From: Virgibacillus indicus
Lineage (GTDB): Bacteria > Bacillota > Bacilli > Bacillales > Amphibacillaceae
Reading direction: 5' to 3'
DNA: 64,000 bases
NCBI RefSeq assembly: GCF_002266285.1
Contig: NZ_NPMS01000001.1
Location: 434,001-498,000, forward strand
Both the position numbers and the translations under genes were made by a program. Positions 33,501 through 41,802 of this stretch are shown piece after piece. The first letter of the stretch is position 1, and every line of letters starts with the position of its first letter. The notes below the pieces were generated by a model that worked only from the letters and a program-made list of their open reading frames with translations, made no database searches and was not told where the DNA came from.

Positions 33501-34385
33501 GTGCAGGAAAACTTAAACGACTATCTGGATAATCAAAAACAACTGATTGAAGAGAATCTTAGAAACTATTTACAGCATTTATCCATTCCAAGTCAATTGA
33601 AGGAATCAATGATTTATTCCCTTGAGGCAGGAGGGAAACGTCTTCGGCCGATATTGCTTTTCGCAAGCTGTCAGGCTTATGGCGGTAATGTTTCAAAGAC
33701 ATTATCATCAGCGGCAGCTCTGGAAATGATACATACCTACTCTCTGATTCATGATGATCTGCCGGCAATGGATGATGATGATTACAGACGTGGTAAACCT
33801 ACAAATCATAAAGTGTTCGATGAAGCTACGGCAATACTTGCGGGTGATGCTTTATTAACATACAGCTTTGAGATTATAACTAATGATCCCGTTTTGACGG
33901 ATCAGCAAAAAGTTAAGCTGACAGGAATGATGGCGACTGTCGCTGGACCGCGTGGCATGGTTGGTGGTCAAATATTGGATATGGAAGCAGAAATAAATCC
34001 TGTTTCATTAGAAGAACTGGAACATATCCATGCACTGAAAACTGGAGAATTATTGCAATTTGCTGTCTTTGCAGGAGCATACCTGAGCAGCGCAACTGAT
34101 GAACAATTGAAAGCTTTAAAGGATTTTGCTCATTATCTGGGACTGATTTTTCAGGTTCAGGATGATATTCTTGATGTTGTCGGAGACCCTGATAAAATTG
34201 GTAAAGCAATTGGAAGTGATGAGCTTAATCAAAAAAGTACGTATCCAAAGCTGCTGGGAATTGATGGTGCGATAGAGCAGAAGCAAAAATATGTAAATAA
34301 AGCAAAAGAAGCACTAAAAAAAGCAGATGCACTCGATACTACATTAAACTCACTCATAGATTATTTCAGCCATAGAGACCACTAG
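33501..34385 (+). CDS. ispA: Farnesyl diphosphate synthase (IspA/YqiD)
   Basis: A 294-residue trans-prenyltransferase that condenses IPP with DMAPP and GPP to farnesyl-PP. The first Asp-rich motif D-D-L-P-A-M-D-D-D-D is near residue 90 and the second, F-Q-V-Q-D-D-I-L-D, near 218; G-G-K-R-L-R-P near 46 binds IPP. It starts with GTG behind CAGGAGG. The OLE RNA follows within 40 bases. In other bacilli dxs, which supplies the precursor pathway, lies downstream, but it is not present here. Confidence 0.95.
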   Translation: MQENLNDYLDNQKQLIEENLRNYLQHLSIPSQLKESMIYSLEAGGKRLRPILLFASCQAYGGNVSKTLSSAAALEMIHTYSLIHDDLPAMDDDDYRRGKPTNHKVFDEATAILAGDALLTYSFEIITNDPVLTDQQKVKLTGMMATVAGPRGMVGGQILDMEAEINPVSLEELEHIHALKTGELLQFAVFAGAYLSSATDEQLKALKDFAHYLGLIFQVQDDILDVVGDPDKIGKAIGSDELNQKSTYPKLLGIDGAIEQKQKYVNKAKEALKKADALDTTLNSLIDYFSHRDH

Positions 34386-34403
34386 CACATATTTAATTAA
34401 ATA

Positions 34404-34412
34404 TGTTATAAT
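34404..34412 (+). promoter_or_regulatory. Extended -10 promoter in front of OLE RNA
   Basis: TGTTATAAT is a perfect extended -10 element. Its predicted start point (about 34419-34423) coincides with the 5' strand of the OLE P1 helix. No clear -35 is seen. Confidence 0.55.
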
Positions 34413-34420
34413 ATTATTAT

Positions 34421-35030
34421 AAAAGGAATGGTACAGTATTCTAGTCAGTCCTCCGTTCCTGAAGGCGGGGCTAAAAATTCGCCAAAGGGCACATCGATGA
34501 AGTTCCTTGTGTAGGCTTGAGGCGCCCAGCCTTGGGTCTATGCTGGGAGTTAAGGATTTCGGGCGATCCACAAAGGCATGTGGGCGTTGACCCGATTTCC
34601 GTGGAGGCCCATCACTGTAGTGACAGCTAAGCCTAGTTGTTGCTATGGAATGGGGTATGAACCTGCATATGTGGTAAGGGACACCTTATTTGCAGCGTAG
34701 CCTGCCTTGAGTGGTGTGTGAGGGGATTAGAGTTTTATATGATATGTTCAGTTGGCCACTAATGTATCCATTTTATTTCTATGAAATCTCCACTGCAAAA
34801 GAGGCTAGGGAACGGTTAAAGACTGCCAGAGGAAATCTCCTAGACTGTTCGAAGACTTTTAAAAGGGATTATAGTGTGGACTAAGTGGTAATCCAGTCTA
34901 GCTATTGGTGACAATGCTAAGATGGATTTAAAGGGGAACCGCCTTTATGGCAACATAAGGTATCCGTCTGGGAAAACCTACTGGACCTAAGCCGCAGTTT
35001 TTACCTTTTGAAAGACCATTCCTTGTACAT
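34421..35030 (+). ncRNA. ole: OLE RNA (ornate, large, extremophilic)
   Basis: A structured RNA of about 610 nt between ispA and oapA, its established place in bacilli. The closing helix P1 is visible: AAGGAATGGT (34423-34432) pairs exactly with ACCATTCCTT (35015-35024). The interior is G-rich, has no open frame of its own and contains many stem-like segments, for example AGGCGCCCAGCCT near 34520. OLE forms a membrane-associated complex with OapA and helps cells withstand short-chain alcohols, cold and other stresses in Halalkalibacterium halodurans. Recognition rests on the flanking genes, size, composition and P1; a covariance model was not run. Confidence 0.93.
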
Positions 35031-35064
35031 ATTATTATTTTAATACTTAGACCAGAGGTAGTAT

Positions 35065-35640
35065 ATGAAATCACAAATTAAACGTTCGATTAAATTCAGC
35101 TTGACTATTGCCGTTATCACTTTTGTGTTAGCGGCTATTTTTTCAATCATTTCTTCTTCAATTCTAAGCGGGGTCATATGGCTGATTGGCCTGGTTATTG
35201 TATTGATTATAGTACTTATTGGTGTTGTCTTTGACATGCTGGGAATTGCATCAACAGCTGCAGATGAAGCACCATTTCATGCAATGGCAGCTGAAAAGGT
35301 CTACGGGGCAAAAGAAGCGGTAATAATCATAAGAAATGCAGACAAATTCGCAAGTTTCTGTAATGATGTAATCGGTGACATCTCGGGTATTGTAAGTGGG
35401 ACAGCCTCTGCAATAGTTGTATTGCAAATTGCTGGACTGCTAGGCCACGGAGAGGGTTCGACTATACAAATTACTCTGTCTGTATTATTGACAAGCATTG
35501 TAGCAGCAATTACTGTTGGAGGAAAAGCACTTGGAAAATACTTTGCAATCCATGCATCTACAAAAATTATTTTTGTGGCAGGAAAGGTTATTTCCATCAT
35601 TCAGGATAAATTCAAAATCAATGTGCTTCCCAAGAAATAA
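35065..35640 (+). CDS. oapA: OLE-associated protein A (OapA)
   Basis: A 191-residue integral membrane protein with about four hydrophobic segments (15-35, 37-58, 108-130 and 140-165), separated by D-E-A-P-F-H-A-M-A-A-E-K-V-Y-G-A-K-E-A and a basic C-terminus (D-K-F-K-I-N-V-L-P-K-K). OapA binds OLE RNA and holds it at the membrane. The gene begins 35 bases after the RNA, with an AGAGGTAG site. In relatives dxs follows; here yqxC follows after 20 bases. Confidence 0.9.
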   Translation: MKSQIKRSIKFSLTIAVITFVLAAIFSIISSSILSGVIWLIGLVIVLIIVLIGVVFDMLGIASTAADEAPFHAMAAEKVYGAKEAVIIIRNADKFASFCNDVIGDISGIVSGTASAIVVLQIAGLLGHGEGSTIQITLSVLLTSIVAAITVGGKALGKYFAIHASTKIIFVAGKVISIIQDKFKINVLPKK

Positions 35641-35660
35641 TCATGTAAAGGAATTATATA

Positions 35661-36485
35661 ATGGTAAAAAAACGATTAGATTTGCTCTTAGTGGAGAGAA
35701 ACTTAATTGAAACAAGGGAGAAAGCCAAACGGATAATTATGGCTGGACTCGTTTTTTCAGAACAGGAACGGCTTGATAAACCGGGAATGAAAGTAAATGA
35801 AGATACTCCATTAACGGTAAAGGGGAAATTAATTCCCTTTGTAGGCAGAGGCGGCTTAAAGCTGGAAAAGGCTTTAAAAGTCTTTTCGGTTTCAGCTGAA
35901 AACAAAATAATGGCTGACGTCGGCTCCTCAACTGGAGGATTTACAGACTGTGCCTTGCAAAATGGTGCTAAACGAAGCTATGCGATCGATGTTGGGTATA
36001 ACCAATTGGATTGGAAATTAAGAAATGATGATCGTGTTACCGTCATGGAACGAACAAATTTTAGATATGTTACACCAGATATGCTGAAAAATGGCACTCC
36101 GGACTTTGCTACGATTGACGTTTCTTTCATTTCTTTAAAATTAATTCTTCCCGTGCTAAAACAATTGCTTGCCACGGAAAGTGACATTATCGCACTAATA
36201 AAACCTCAATTTGAAGCGGGCAAAGATCAGGTTGGAAAAAAAGGGATTGTAAGAGATAAAAAAGTGCATAAAAGTGTATTGCACGAAATTATCTCCTTTG
36301 CAGAAAAGGAAGCATATGAGTTTTATGAACTTACACATTCCCCAATTACCGGAGGAGATGGAAATATTGAATTTCTGGCTCATCTTGGATGGAAGAAAAA
36401 AGTTAAAGGAATTAGGTTGACCGATGCCGAAATAGAGCTGGCCGTGGAAAAAGCACACCATGAATTAAAAAAAGCCAATTCATAA
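35661..36485 (+). CDS. yqxC: TlyA family RNA methyltransferase (YqxC)
   Basis: A 274-residue protein. An N-terminal S4 RNA-binding domain (R-L-D-L-L-L-V-E-R-N-L-I-E-T-R-E-K-A) is followed by an FtsJ/RrmJ-type methyltransferase domain with the SAM motif A-D-V-G-S-S-T-G-G-F-T-D near residue 90 and K-P-Q-F-E-A-G near 183. Related TlyA proteins 2'-O-methylate rRNA; some act as hemolysins, but that is not shown here. The ribosome binding site is AAGGAA. It lies in the run oapA-yqxC-ahrC-recN. Confidence 0.9.
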   Translation: MVKKRLDLLLVERNLIETREKAKRIIMAGLVFSEQERLDKPGMKVNEDTPLTVKGKLIPFVGRGGLKLEKALKVFSVSAENKIMADVGSSTGGFTDCALQNGAKRSYAIDVGYNQLDWKLRNDDRVTVMERTNFRYVTPDMLKNGTPDFATIDVSFISLKLILPVLKQLLATESDIIALIKPQFEAGKDQVGKKGIVRDKKVHKSVLHEIISFAEKEAYEFYELTHSPITGGDGNIEFLAHLGWKKKVKGIRLTDAEIELAVEKAHHELKKANS

Positions 36486-36576
36486 AAAAGAAGTGCAAAA
36501 CCTAAGTTCAGTACAAATTTCTTAAGTTACATTAAACACTTATGAGACACACGTTACATGTAAATGGGAGATGAAC

Positions 36577-37026
36577 ATGAGTAAAATTCAACGCCATATT
36601 AAAATTCGAGAATTAATAACTGAATATGAACTGGAAACACAGGATGACCTTGTTGCACATTTAAAAAGTCTGGGATACAACGTAACACAGGCAACAGTGT
36701 CAAGAGATATAAAAGAACTCCATCTTGTTAAAGTTCCTATAGTCAATGGAAAATACAAATACAGCCTGCCTGCAGATCAGCGGTTCAATCCTTTAACCAA
36801 ACTAAAAAGATTAATTATGGATGCTTTTGTTAAAATCGAACATGCAAGCCATTTTATTATTCTGAAAACACTTCCTGGAAATGCACATGCAGTTGGTGTT
36901 TTAATCGATAACCTTGACTGGGAAGAAATTATGGGTACCATTTGCGGGGATGACACATGTTTAATAATTTGCCGGACTGAATCAGATGCAGAAATCATTA
37001 AGAATCGTTTTATTGAAATGCTGTAA
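36577..37026 (+). CDS. ahrC: Arginine repressor AhrC/ArgR
   Basis: A 149-residue arginine-responsive regulator. The N-terminal winged helix (about 1-70) contains [12 protein letters not shown]. The C-terminal hexamerisation and arginine-binding domain has [11 protein letters not shown] and G-T-I-C-G-D-D-T with the conserved Asp pair. The ATG at 36577 lies six bases after GGGAG; an ATG at 36571 adjoins that site and is unlikely. It represses arginine synthesis and activates catabolism, and lies directly before recN as in most bacilli. Confidence 0.95.
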   Translation: MSKIQRHIKIRELITEYELETQDDLVAHLKSLGYNVTQATVSRDIKELHLVKVPIVNGKYKYSLPADQRFNPLTKLKRLIMDAFVKIEHASHFIILKTLPGNAHAVGVLIDNLDWEEIMGTICGDDTCLIICRTESDAEIIKNRFIEML

Positions 37027-37064
37027 ATGGAACACGAATTGCTAATGGCGAGGTGAATAGAAAC

Positions 37065-38792
37065 ATGCTAACAGAATTATCAATCCATGATTTTGCAATT
37101 ATTGATGAAATTTCGATTAATTTTAATGAGGGACTTACTGTTTTAACAGGGGAAACCGGCGCGGGAAAATCGATTATCATTGATGCCATACAATTACTGG
37201 CTGGCGGCAGAGGCTCCGTTGAATATGTGAGGCATCAGGCAAAAAGAGCAGAGATAGAGGGATTGTTTTTTATTAATTATAAAAGTCATCCTGTTTATGA
37301 AAAAGGAAGAGAATACGGGATAGAGATACAGGATGAACAGATTGTTCTAAAACGTACAATAACATCATCAGGTAAAAGCATTTGCCGCGTAAATGGCAAA
37401 TTAGTTACTTTAGCAATTTTAAAAGAATTCGGCAAAACACTTATTGATATTCACAGCCAGCATGAAACTCAATCCCTTATGGATCCTGAAAGCCATATTG
37501 AATTATTGGATCTATATGATTCGAAAAGGACTGCAGAAGCAAAAATAGAATACCTCAGGCTTTACGAAAAACTTAGTACTCTGAAAAGCAGATACAGAAC
37601 CCTGAATGAAAATGAAAAGGAAATGGCACATAGACAGGACTTGCTTGAATTTCAGATAAAAGAGATTGAACAAGCTGATTTAAGTCCAGATGAAGATAAC
37701 ATTCTTGAAGAAGAAAGAAATTCATTAGTTAATTATGAGCGAATTTTTAAAGCATTGCAAGATGCCTATAATGCTCTTTACGGAGAACAAAAAGGCATTG
37801 AATGGGTCAATCAGGCTCAGCTTTCATTACAGGAAGGCTCTGAACACGATCCATTTATTGCCGAAAAGACGGAGGAAATATCAAATCATTACTTCGCCCT
37901 AGAGGAATTGACCTATGAATTAAGAAATCATATTGATACGTTACAATACGATCCGGAGCGTCTAAATGAGCTAGAAGCACGGCTTAATGAAATCAGCAGG
38001 CTTAAAAAGAAATATGGTTCGACAGTAAATGATGTTCTGGAATATATGGCTAAAATAGAAGAGGAAATGGAAGAAATAACAAACAAGGACTCACACCTGA
38101 CCAAGTTAGCAAACCAAATTAATGAGGTTACAGAGGATGCTTACTTAGAGGCTAAACAGCTTCACGATATTCGAAAAAAAGCAGCAGCCTCGTTAACCGA
38201 TGAAATCCATGCTGAATTGAAGGGGTTATATCTCGAAAAAACTTCTTTTTCCATCTTATTTGAAACAAATGATGAAGGACGAAACAAAGCTGAGGAAATA
38301 AATCTTCATAAAAATGGGATAGATAAAGTGCGATTTATGATATCTACAAACCCTGGGGAACCAATGAAAGAACTTAGTAAAGTCGCCTCCGGTGGTGAAC
38401 TTTCACGGATTATGCTGGCACTTAAAAAGATATTTTCCAGTCATCAGGGTGTTACAAGTGTAATCTTTGATGAGGTGGATACAGGTGTAAGCGGGAGAGT
38501 AGCACAAGCTATTGCAGAGAAAATTTATCAAATTTCTAACGAATCACAAGTACTTTGTATTACTCATTTGCCTCAGGTGGCATCAATGGCTGATACACAT
38601 AAGTTGATTGAAAAAATGGAAAAAGCGGAACGGACTGCCACAGGAGTATCAGAATTAAATTCCAAACAGCAGATTGTTGAATTAAGCAGAATGATTACTG
38701 GAACCAAACTAACAGAAACAGCTAAGGAACACGCAAAAGAAATGCTTGATTTAGCAGCTGCATTTAAAAAAAAAAGGCCAGGCGCCCGTTAA
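37065..38792 (+). CDS. recN: DNA repair protein RecN
   Basis: A 575-residue SMC-like ATPase for double-strand-break repair. Walker A G-E-T-G-A-G-K-S is near residue 30, a coiled-coil middle lies at about 150-360, and the signature S-G-G-E-L-S-R near 440 and Walker B V-I-F-D-E-V-D-T-G near 465 follow. The ATG at 37065 follows GAGGTGA. The last codons (R-P-G-A-R) lie inside an intergenic palindromic element that starts at 38773, so the C-terminus seems to have been altered by it. Confidence 0.95.
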   Translation: MLTELSIHDFAIIDEISINFNEGLTVLTGETGAGKSIIIDAIQLLAGGRGSVEYVRHQAKRAEIEGLFFINYKSHPVYEKGREYGIEIQDEQIVLKRTITSSGKSICRVNGKLVTLAILKEFGKTLIDIHSQHETQSLMDPESHIELLDLYDSKRTAEAKIEYLRLYEKLSTLKSRYRTLNENEKEMAHRQDLLEFQIKEIEQADLSPDEDNILEEERNSLVNYERIFKALQDAYNALYGEQKGIEWVNQAQLSLQEGSEHDPFIAEKTEEISNHYFALEELTYELRNHIDTLQYDPERLNELEARLNEISRLKKKYGSTVNDVLEYMAKIEEEMEEITNKDSHLTKLANQINEVTEDAYLEAKQLHDIRKKAAASLTDEIHAELKGLYLEKTSFSILFETNDEGRNKAEEINLHKNGIDKVRFMISTNPGEPMKELSKVASGGELSRIMLALKKIFSSHQGVTSVIFDEVDTGVSGRVAQAIAEKIYQISNESQVLCITHLPQVASMADTHKLIEKMEKAERTATGVSELNSKQQIVELSRMITGTKLTETAKEHAKEMLDLAAAFKKKRPGAR

Positions 38793-38877
38793 GCTAGGTA
38801 AGAACTGCAATCCAGGAGAGGACCTGAACGCCGTGTGAAACGCTTAATGTTTTAGATGGGACGATTAACGTAGCCCC
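38773..38877. repeat. Palindromic intergenic element overlapping the recN stop
   Basis: A GC-richer stretch running from AAAGGCCAGGCGCCCGTTAA to ATTAACGTAGCCCC. The ends are partly self-complementary (CGTTAAGCTA against TTAACGTAGC), and GGCGCC is a perfect palindrome. A shortened version lies at 24149-24178. It supplies the recN stop codon. A later T-tract at 38880-38887 is not preceded by a clean stem. Confidence 0.45.
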
Positions 38878-38950
38878 AATTTTTTTATGATGGAACAATT
38901 GAAAAGTTATGCTTTCATTTTAATGTAAAAAATAAGGATAATTTTGCTTA

Positions 38951-38984
38951 AAAAGCCAGATGATAAAACTATCTGGTTTTTTTC
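38951..38984 (+). terminator. Rho-independent terminator downstream of recN
   Basis: AGCCAGAT pairs with ATCTGGTT (G-T tolerated) around a 9-base loop, followed by a T-tract. It lies about 160 bases after recN, beyond the palindromic element. Confidence 0.7.
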
Positions 38985-38993
38985 TTTGCCTTT

Positions 38994-39181
38994 AAAGAGG
39001 ATGCTCAAAAAGTCCGGTATATGTGACACATCGAATTAGCCACCTTCAACACTTCCGATTCATGGCACTGAAAAGATTGCTAAAACACCCATGCCCTTGA
39101 AAAAGAAAATATTTTGCGAACTAAGACGAACTTGGCTCTTTTCATCCCTTCTTTTTTGAACAAGTACTTAAAGTATTCCTC
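38994..39181. repeat. Intergenic repeat-like element between recN and spoIVB
   Basis: A non-coding stretch with the start AAGAGGATGCTCAAAAAGTC (38996-39015), nearly identical to the start of the element at 19812-20112. Its far end CTTTTTTGAACA is a near inverse of that start. It looks like a MITE-like or REP-type repeat family of this genome. The remaining bases up to spoIVB (39182-39371) are AT-rich and show no gene; a sigma-F/G promoter is expected there but I could not point to one. Confidence 0.5.
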
Positions 39182-39371
39182 ATTTAGCAAAATAAAACAT
39201 GCATTATTTGAGAATGTCCTATTAATCATACATATACATATATATCGCTTTTTTTAAAAGGAAATGTTACACATCTTTCTTAACTTTCACCAGTTTAAAA
39301 CCGTCCCGGTTAGGTCAAATTAGAAATACAGAAATAAAAGGTATGGGCTAGGAATGAGGAGAGTGAAGTGA

Positions 39372-40655
39372 TTGAAATTCAGACAGATTAAAAATACACG
39401 ATTATGGATAGGCGCCCTGCTCCTTATTGCCTTGTTTATGATCCCTTTCTTAACTCCAGTACAAAAGTATCTTTCTATTCCGAACGAAATTGTCACCTTC
39501 AAAAATGAATCTCCTTTAGAGATCCCGAAATTAGGTAAGGATATCCAAATCAGTACAGCAAATAAAAATATTCAAGCAATCGACTCCTCTGTATTTTATG
39601 CGAAAGAATCCGGAGACAGTGAATTAACGTATGAGGTATCCGGATTCCCAATTAAAAAAGTAAATTTATCTGTTTTAGATGATATAAAGGTTATACCTGG
39701 AGGACAGTCCATTGGTGTGCAGCTTCATACATTAGGTGTGCTTGTTGTAGGTCACCATCTTGTTAAGTCAGAAGAGGGAGCATTATCTCCAGGTGAGGAT
39801 GCAGAAATACAGGTAGGGGATGTAATTTTAAAAATAAATGGGAAGGCGATTAAGGAATTGTCGGATGTAAAACCATTTGTTAAAGAGGCAGGAAAAAATA
39901 ATAAAAAGCTCCAGATTACGTTAAAAAGAGGCAGAGAAACCATTGATACAACGCTTCAGCCAATATACGACGATAAAGACAATGAGTATAAAATTGGTTT
40001 ATATATCAGGGACTCTGCTGCAGGTATTGGAACAATGACGTTTTATGATCCTAAATCTAAAAAATATGGAGCACTTGGCCACGTTATTTCCGATATGGAT
40101 ACAAAAAAGCCAATTGAAATTCATAATGGAACAATTGTTAAATCCTCTGTAGTTTCCATAGAAAAGGGAAATAATGGAACGCCGGGTGAAAAACAGGCGG
40201 AATTTTCCATAGAAAATGATAAAATCGGTTCGATAACTAAAAATAGCCCTTTTGGCATCTTTGGAAAATTAACTGAGTCCATATCGAATGACAATTATGA
40301 TAAACCACTGCCCGTAGCTTTATCACATGAAGTAAAAGAAGGACCTGCAAAAATTTTGACGGTTGTAGATGATGAAAAAGTTGAGGAGTATGATATAGAG
40401 ATTGTAAGCAGTGTACCACAGAAATTTCCTGCAACAAAAGGAATGGTCATACAAATAACAGATCCTGAGCTTTTAAAAAAGACTGGAGGGATTGTCCAGG
40501 GAATGAGTGGAAGCCCTATAATTCAGGATGGAAAAATAATTGGAGCGGTTACGCATGTATTTGTAAATGATCCGACATCAGGATATGGTGTTCATATTGA
40601 GTGGATGCTGCAGGACGCGGGGATAAGTATTTATAATAAAGAAAGGGCAAGTTAA
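39372..40655 (+). CDS. spoIVB: SpoIVB serine peptidase
   Basis: A 427-residue S55-family peptidase made in the forespore and secreted into the space between the membranes, where it cleaves SpoIVFA and activates pro-sigma-K processing. It has an N-terminal membrane anchor (about 11-28), a PDZ domain at about 105-200 ([14 protein letters not shown]) and a catalytic domain. G-H-V-I-S-D supplies the His (about 237) and G-M-S-G-S-P-I the Ser (about 381). It starts with TTG behind AGGAGAG. A terminator separates it from spo0A, its usual neighbour. Confidence 0.95.
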   Translation: MKFRQIKNTRLWIGALLLIALFMIPFLTPVQKYLSIPNEIVTFKNESPLEIPKLGKDIQISTANKNIQAIDSSVFYAKESGDSELTYEVSGFPIKKVNLSVLDDIKVIPGGQSIGVQLHTLGVLVVGHHLVKSEEGALSPGEDAEIQVGDVILKINGKAIKELSDVKPFVKEAGKNNKKLQITLKRGRETIDTTLQPIYDDKDNEYKIGLYIRDSAAGIGTMTFYDPKSKKYGALGHVISDMDTKKPIEIHNGTIVKSSVVSIEKGNNGTPGEKQAEFSIENDKIGSITKNSPFGIFGKLTESISNDNYDKPLPVALSHEVKEGPAKILTVVDDEKVEEYDIEIVSSVPQKFPATKGMVIQITDPELLKKTGGIVQGMSGSPIIQDGKIIGAVTHVFVNDPTSGYGVHIEWMLQDAGISIYNKERAS

Positions 40656-40657
40656 TT

Positions 40658-40700
40658 AAAGTGACTTGTAATGATGATGAACCATTACAAGTCACTTTTA
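40658..40700 (+). terminator. Rho-independent terminator of spoIVB
   Basis: AAAGTGACTTGTAATG pairs with CATTACAAGTCACTTT, a perfect 16-bp stem, followed by TATGG. Its right arm adjoins the spo0A vegetative promoter. Confidence 0.85.
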
Positions 40701-40709
40701 TGGTATAAT
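40701..40709 (+). promoter_or_regulatory. Vegetative (Pv-like) promoter of spo0A
   Basis: TGGTATAAT is an extended -10 element; no -35 is evident. The predicted start near 40716 lies just before a perfect 0A box. Confidence 0.55.
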
Positions 40710-40722
40710 TTGGTTAATATTA

Positions 40723-40762
40723 TTCGACAAAACCGCATTGCTTTTGTCAATAAATATCGAAT
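40723..40762. promoter_or_regulatory. Spo0A-binding boxes in the spo0A promoter region
   Basis: TTCGACA at 40723-40729 is a perfect inverted 0A box (TGTCGAA). Looser copies are TGTCAAT at about 40746 and TATCGAA at about 40756. The position downstream of the vegetative start fits repression of it by Spo0A~P, as in B. subtilis. Confidence 0.6.
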
Positions 40763-40834
40763 TTAATCAAAAAATGGAGCAATATGAAGCAAAATAAAGA
40801 AATGCTAAAAAAATCCAATGATTTTCAAATAAAA

Positions 40835-40863
40835 AGAGGATATTTTAAATTTTTATAGAATAT
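40835..40863 (+). promoter_or_regulatory. Sigma-H (Ps-like) promoter of spo0A
   Basis: AGAGGATAT, an 11-base spacer, then ATAGAATAT: an exact match to the sigma-H consensus RnAGGAWWW-N11-RnnGAATWW. The start codon of spo0A lies about 40 bases after the predicted start. Confidence 0.82.
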
Positions 40864-40910
40864 GTACAGAGGAGAAAAAAGTTAAATTACATAAAAGGAG
40901 GAAATATTTT

Positions 40911-41693
40911 GTGGAAAAAATTTCAGTATGCTTAGTAGATGACAATAGGGAACTAGTGCAATTAATGGATGATTATTTCGAAGAACAGCCGGACATAGAA
41001 GTAATCGGAGCTGCTTATAATGGCAGGGATTGCCTGTCTATGGTGGAGGAACTTGAGCCGGATGTTCTAATTTTGGATATAATTATGCCACATGTAGATG
41101 GATTGGCTGTTTTAAATACATTGAGGGATATGGAGTTAAAAAATAAACCAAGTGTAATAATGTTAACCGCTTTTGGTCAGGAAGAGGTAATGAAAAAAGC
41201 AGTAGATCTTGGAGCATCGTATTTTATTTTGAAACCATTTGACTTAGATAATTTAGGAGATCAGATACGGCAGGTACAGGGAAATAGCAGTGTATTCTCA
41301 TCCAGTAAAAATAAAACTGCGAAAAAGGAAAGGAAAAAGCAGGATCTGGAAGCAAGTATTACAAACATTATTCATGAAATCGGTGTACCAGCACATATTA
41401 AGGGATATATGTATCTTCGTGAAGCAATTACGATGGTATATAATGATATTGAGCTATTGGGGTCTATTACAAAAGTGCTTTATCCTGATATTGCGAAAAA
41501 GTTTAATACTACTGCTTCCAGGGTGGAAAGAGCGATCCGGCATGCAATTGAAGTTGCCTGGAGCAGGGGGAACATTGATTCAATATCAGCTTTATTTGGT
41601 TATACGATCAGTATATCCAAAGCAAAACCAACGAATTCGGAATTTATTGCAATGGTCGCTGACAGACTTAGACTGGAGCATAAGGCTAGTTAA
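40911..41693 (+). CDS. spo0A: Sporulation master regulator Spo0A
   Basis: A 260-residue response regulator. The receiver domain has the acidic pair Asp10-Asp11, the phosphoacceptor Asp56 in L-I-L-D-I-I-M-P, Thr in M-L-T-A-F-G and Lys in I-L-K-P-F-D. A Lys/Arg-rich linker (about 128-145) leads to the sporulation-specific DNA-binding domain, ending with the recognition region [20 protein letters not shown]. Phosphorylated Spo0A starts sporulation and binds TTTTGTCGAA-type boxes. It starts with GTG behind AAAGGAGG. Vegetative and sigma-H promoters precede it. Confidence 0.97.
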   Translation: MEKISVCLVDDNRELVQLMDDYFEEQPDIEVIGAAYNGRDCLSMVEELEPDVLILDIIMPHVDGLAVLNTLRDMELKNKPSVIMLTAFGQEEVMKKAVDLGASYFILKPFDLDNLGDQIRQVQGNSSVFSSSKNKTAKKERKKQDLEASITNIIHEIGVPAHIKGYMYLREAITMVYNDIELLGSITKVLYPDIAKKFNTTASRVERAIRHAIEVAWSRGNIDSISALFGYTISISKAKPTNSEFIAMVADRLRLEHKAS

Positions 41694-41746
41694 AGCTTAA
41701 TTAATTTTTATGCTTTTTGTCGTTATAATTATTACATTTTAATGTA

Positions 41747-41790
41747 AACAAAAATATTACTGTACAAACATACAGTAATATTTTTGTTTT
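41747..41790. terminator. Bidirectional terminator between spo0A and the aspartokinase
   Basis: AACAAAAATATTACTGTA pairs exactly with TACAGTAATATTTTTGTT around a 6-base loop, with T-tracts on both strands. It serves convergent genes. Confidence 0.85.
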
Positions 41791-41802
41791 ACAATATTTT
41801 AA

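Noticed and set aside
34350..34571. 73-codon minus-strand open frame at the OLE 5' end
   Set aside because: It is antisense to a structured RNA and has no ribosome binding site; an accident of the G-rich RNA sequence.
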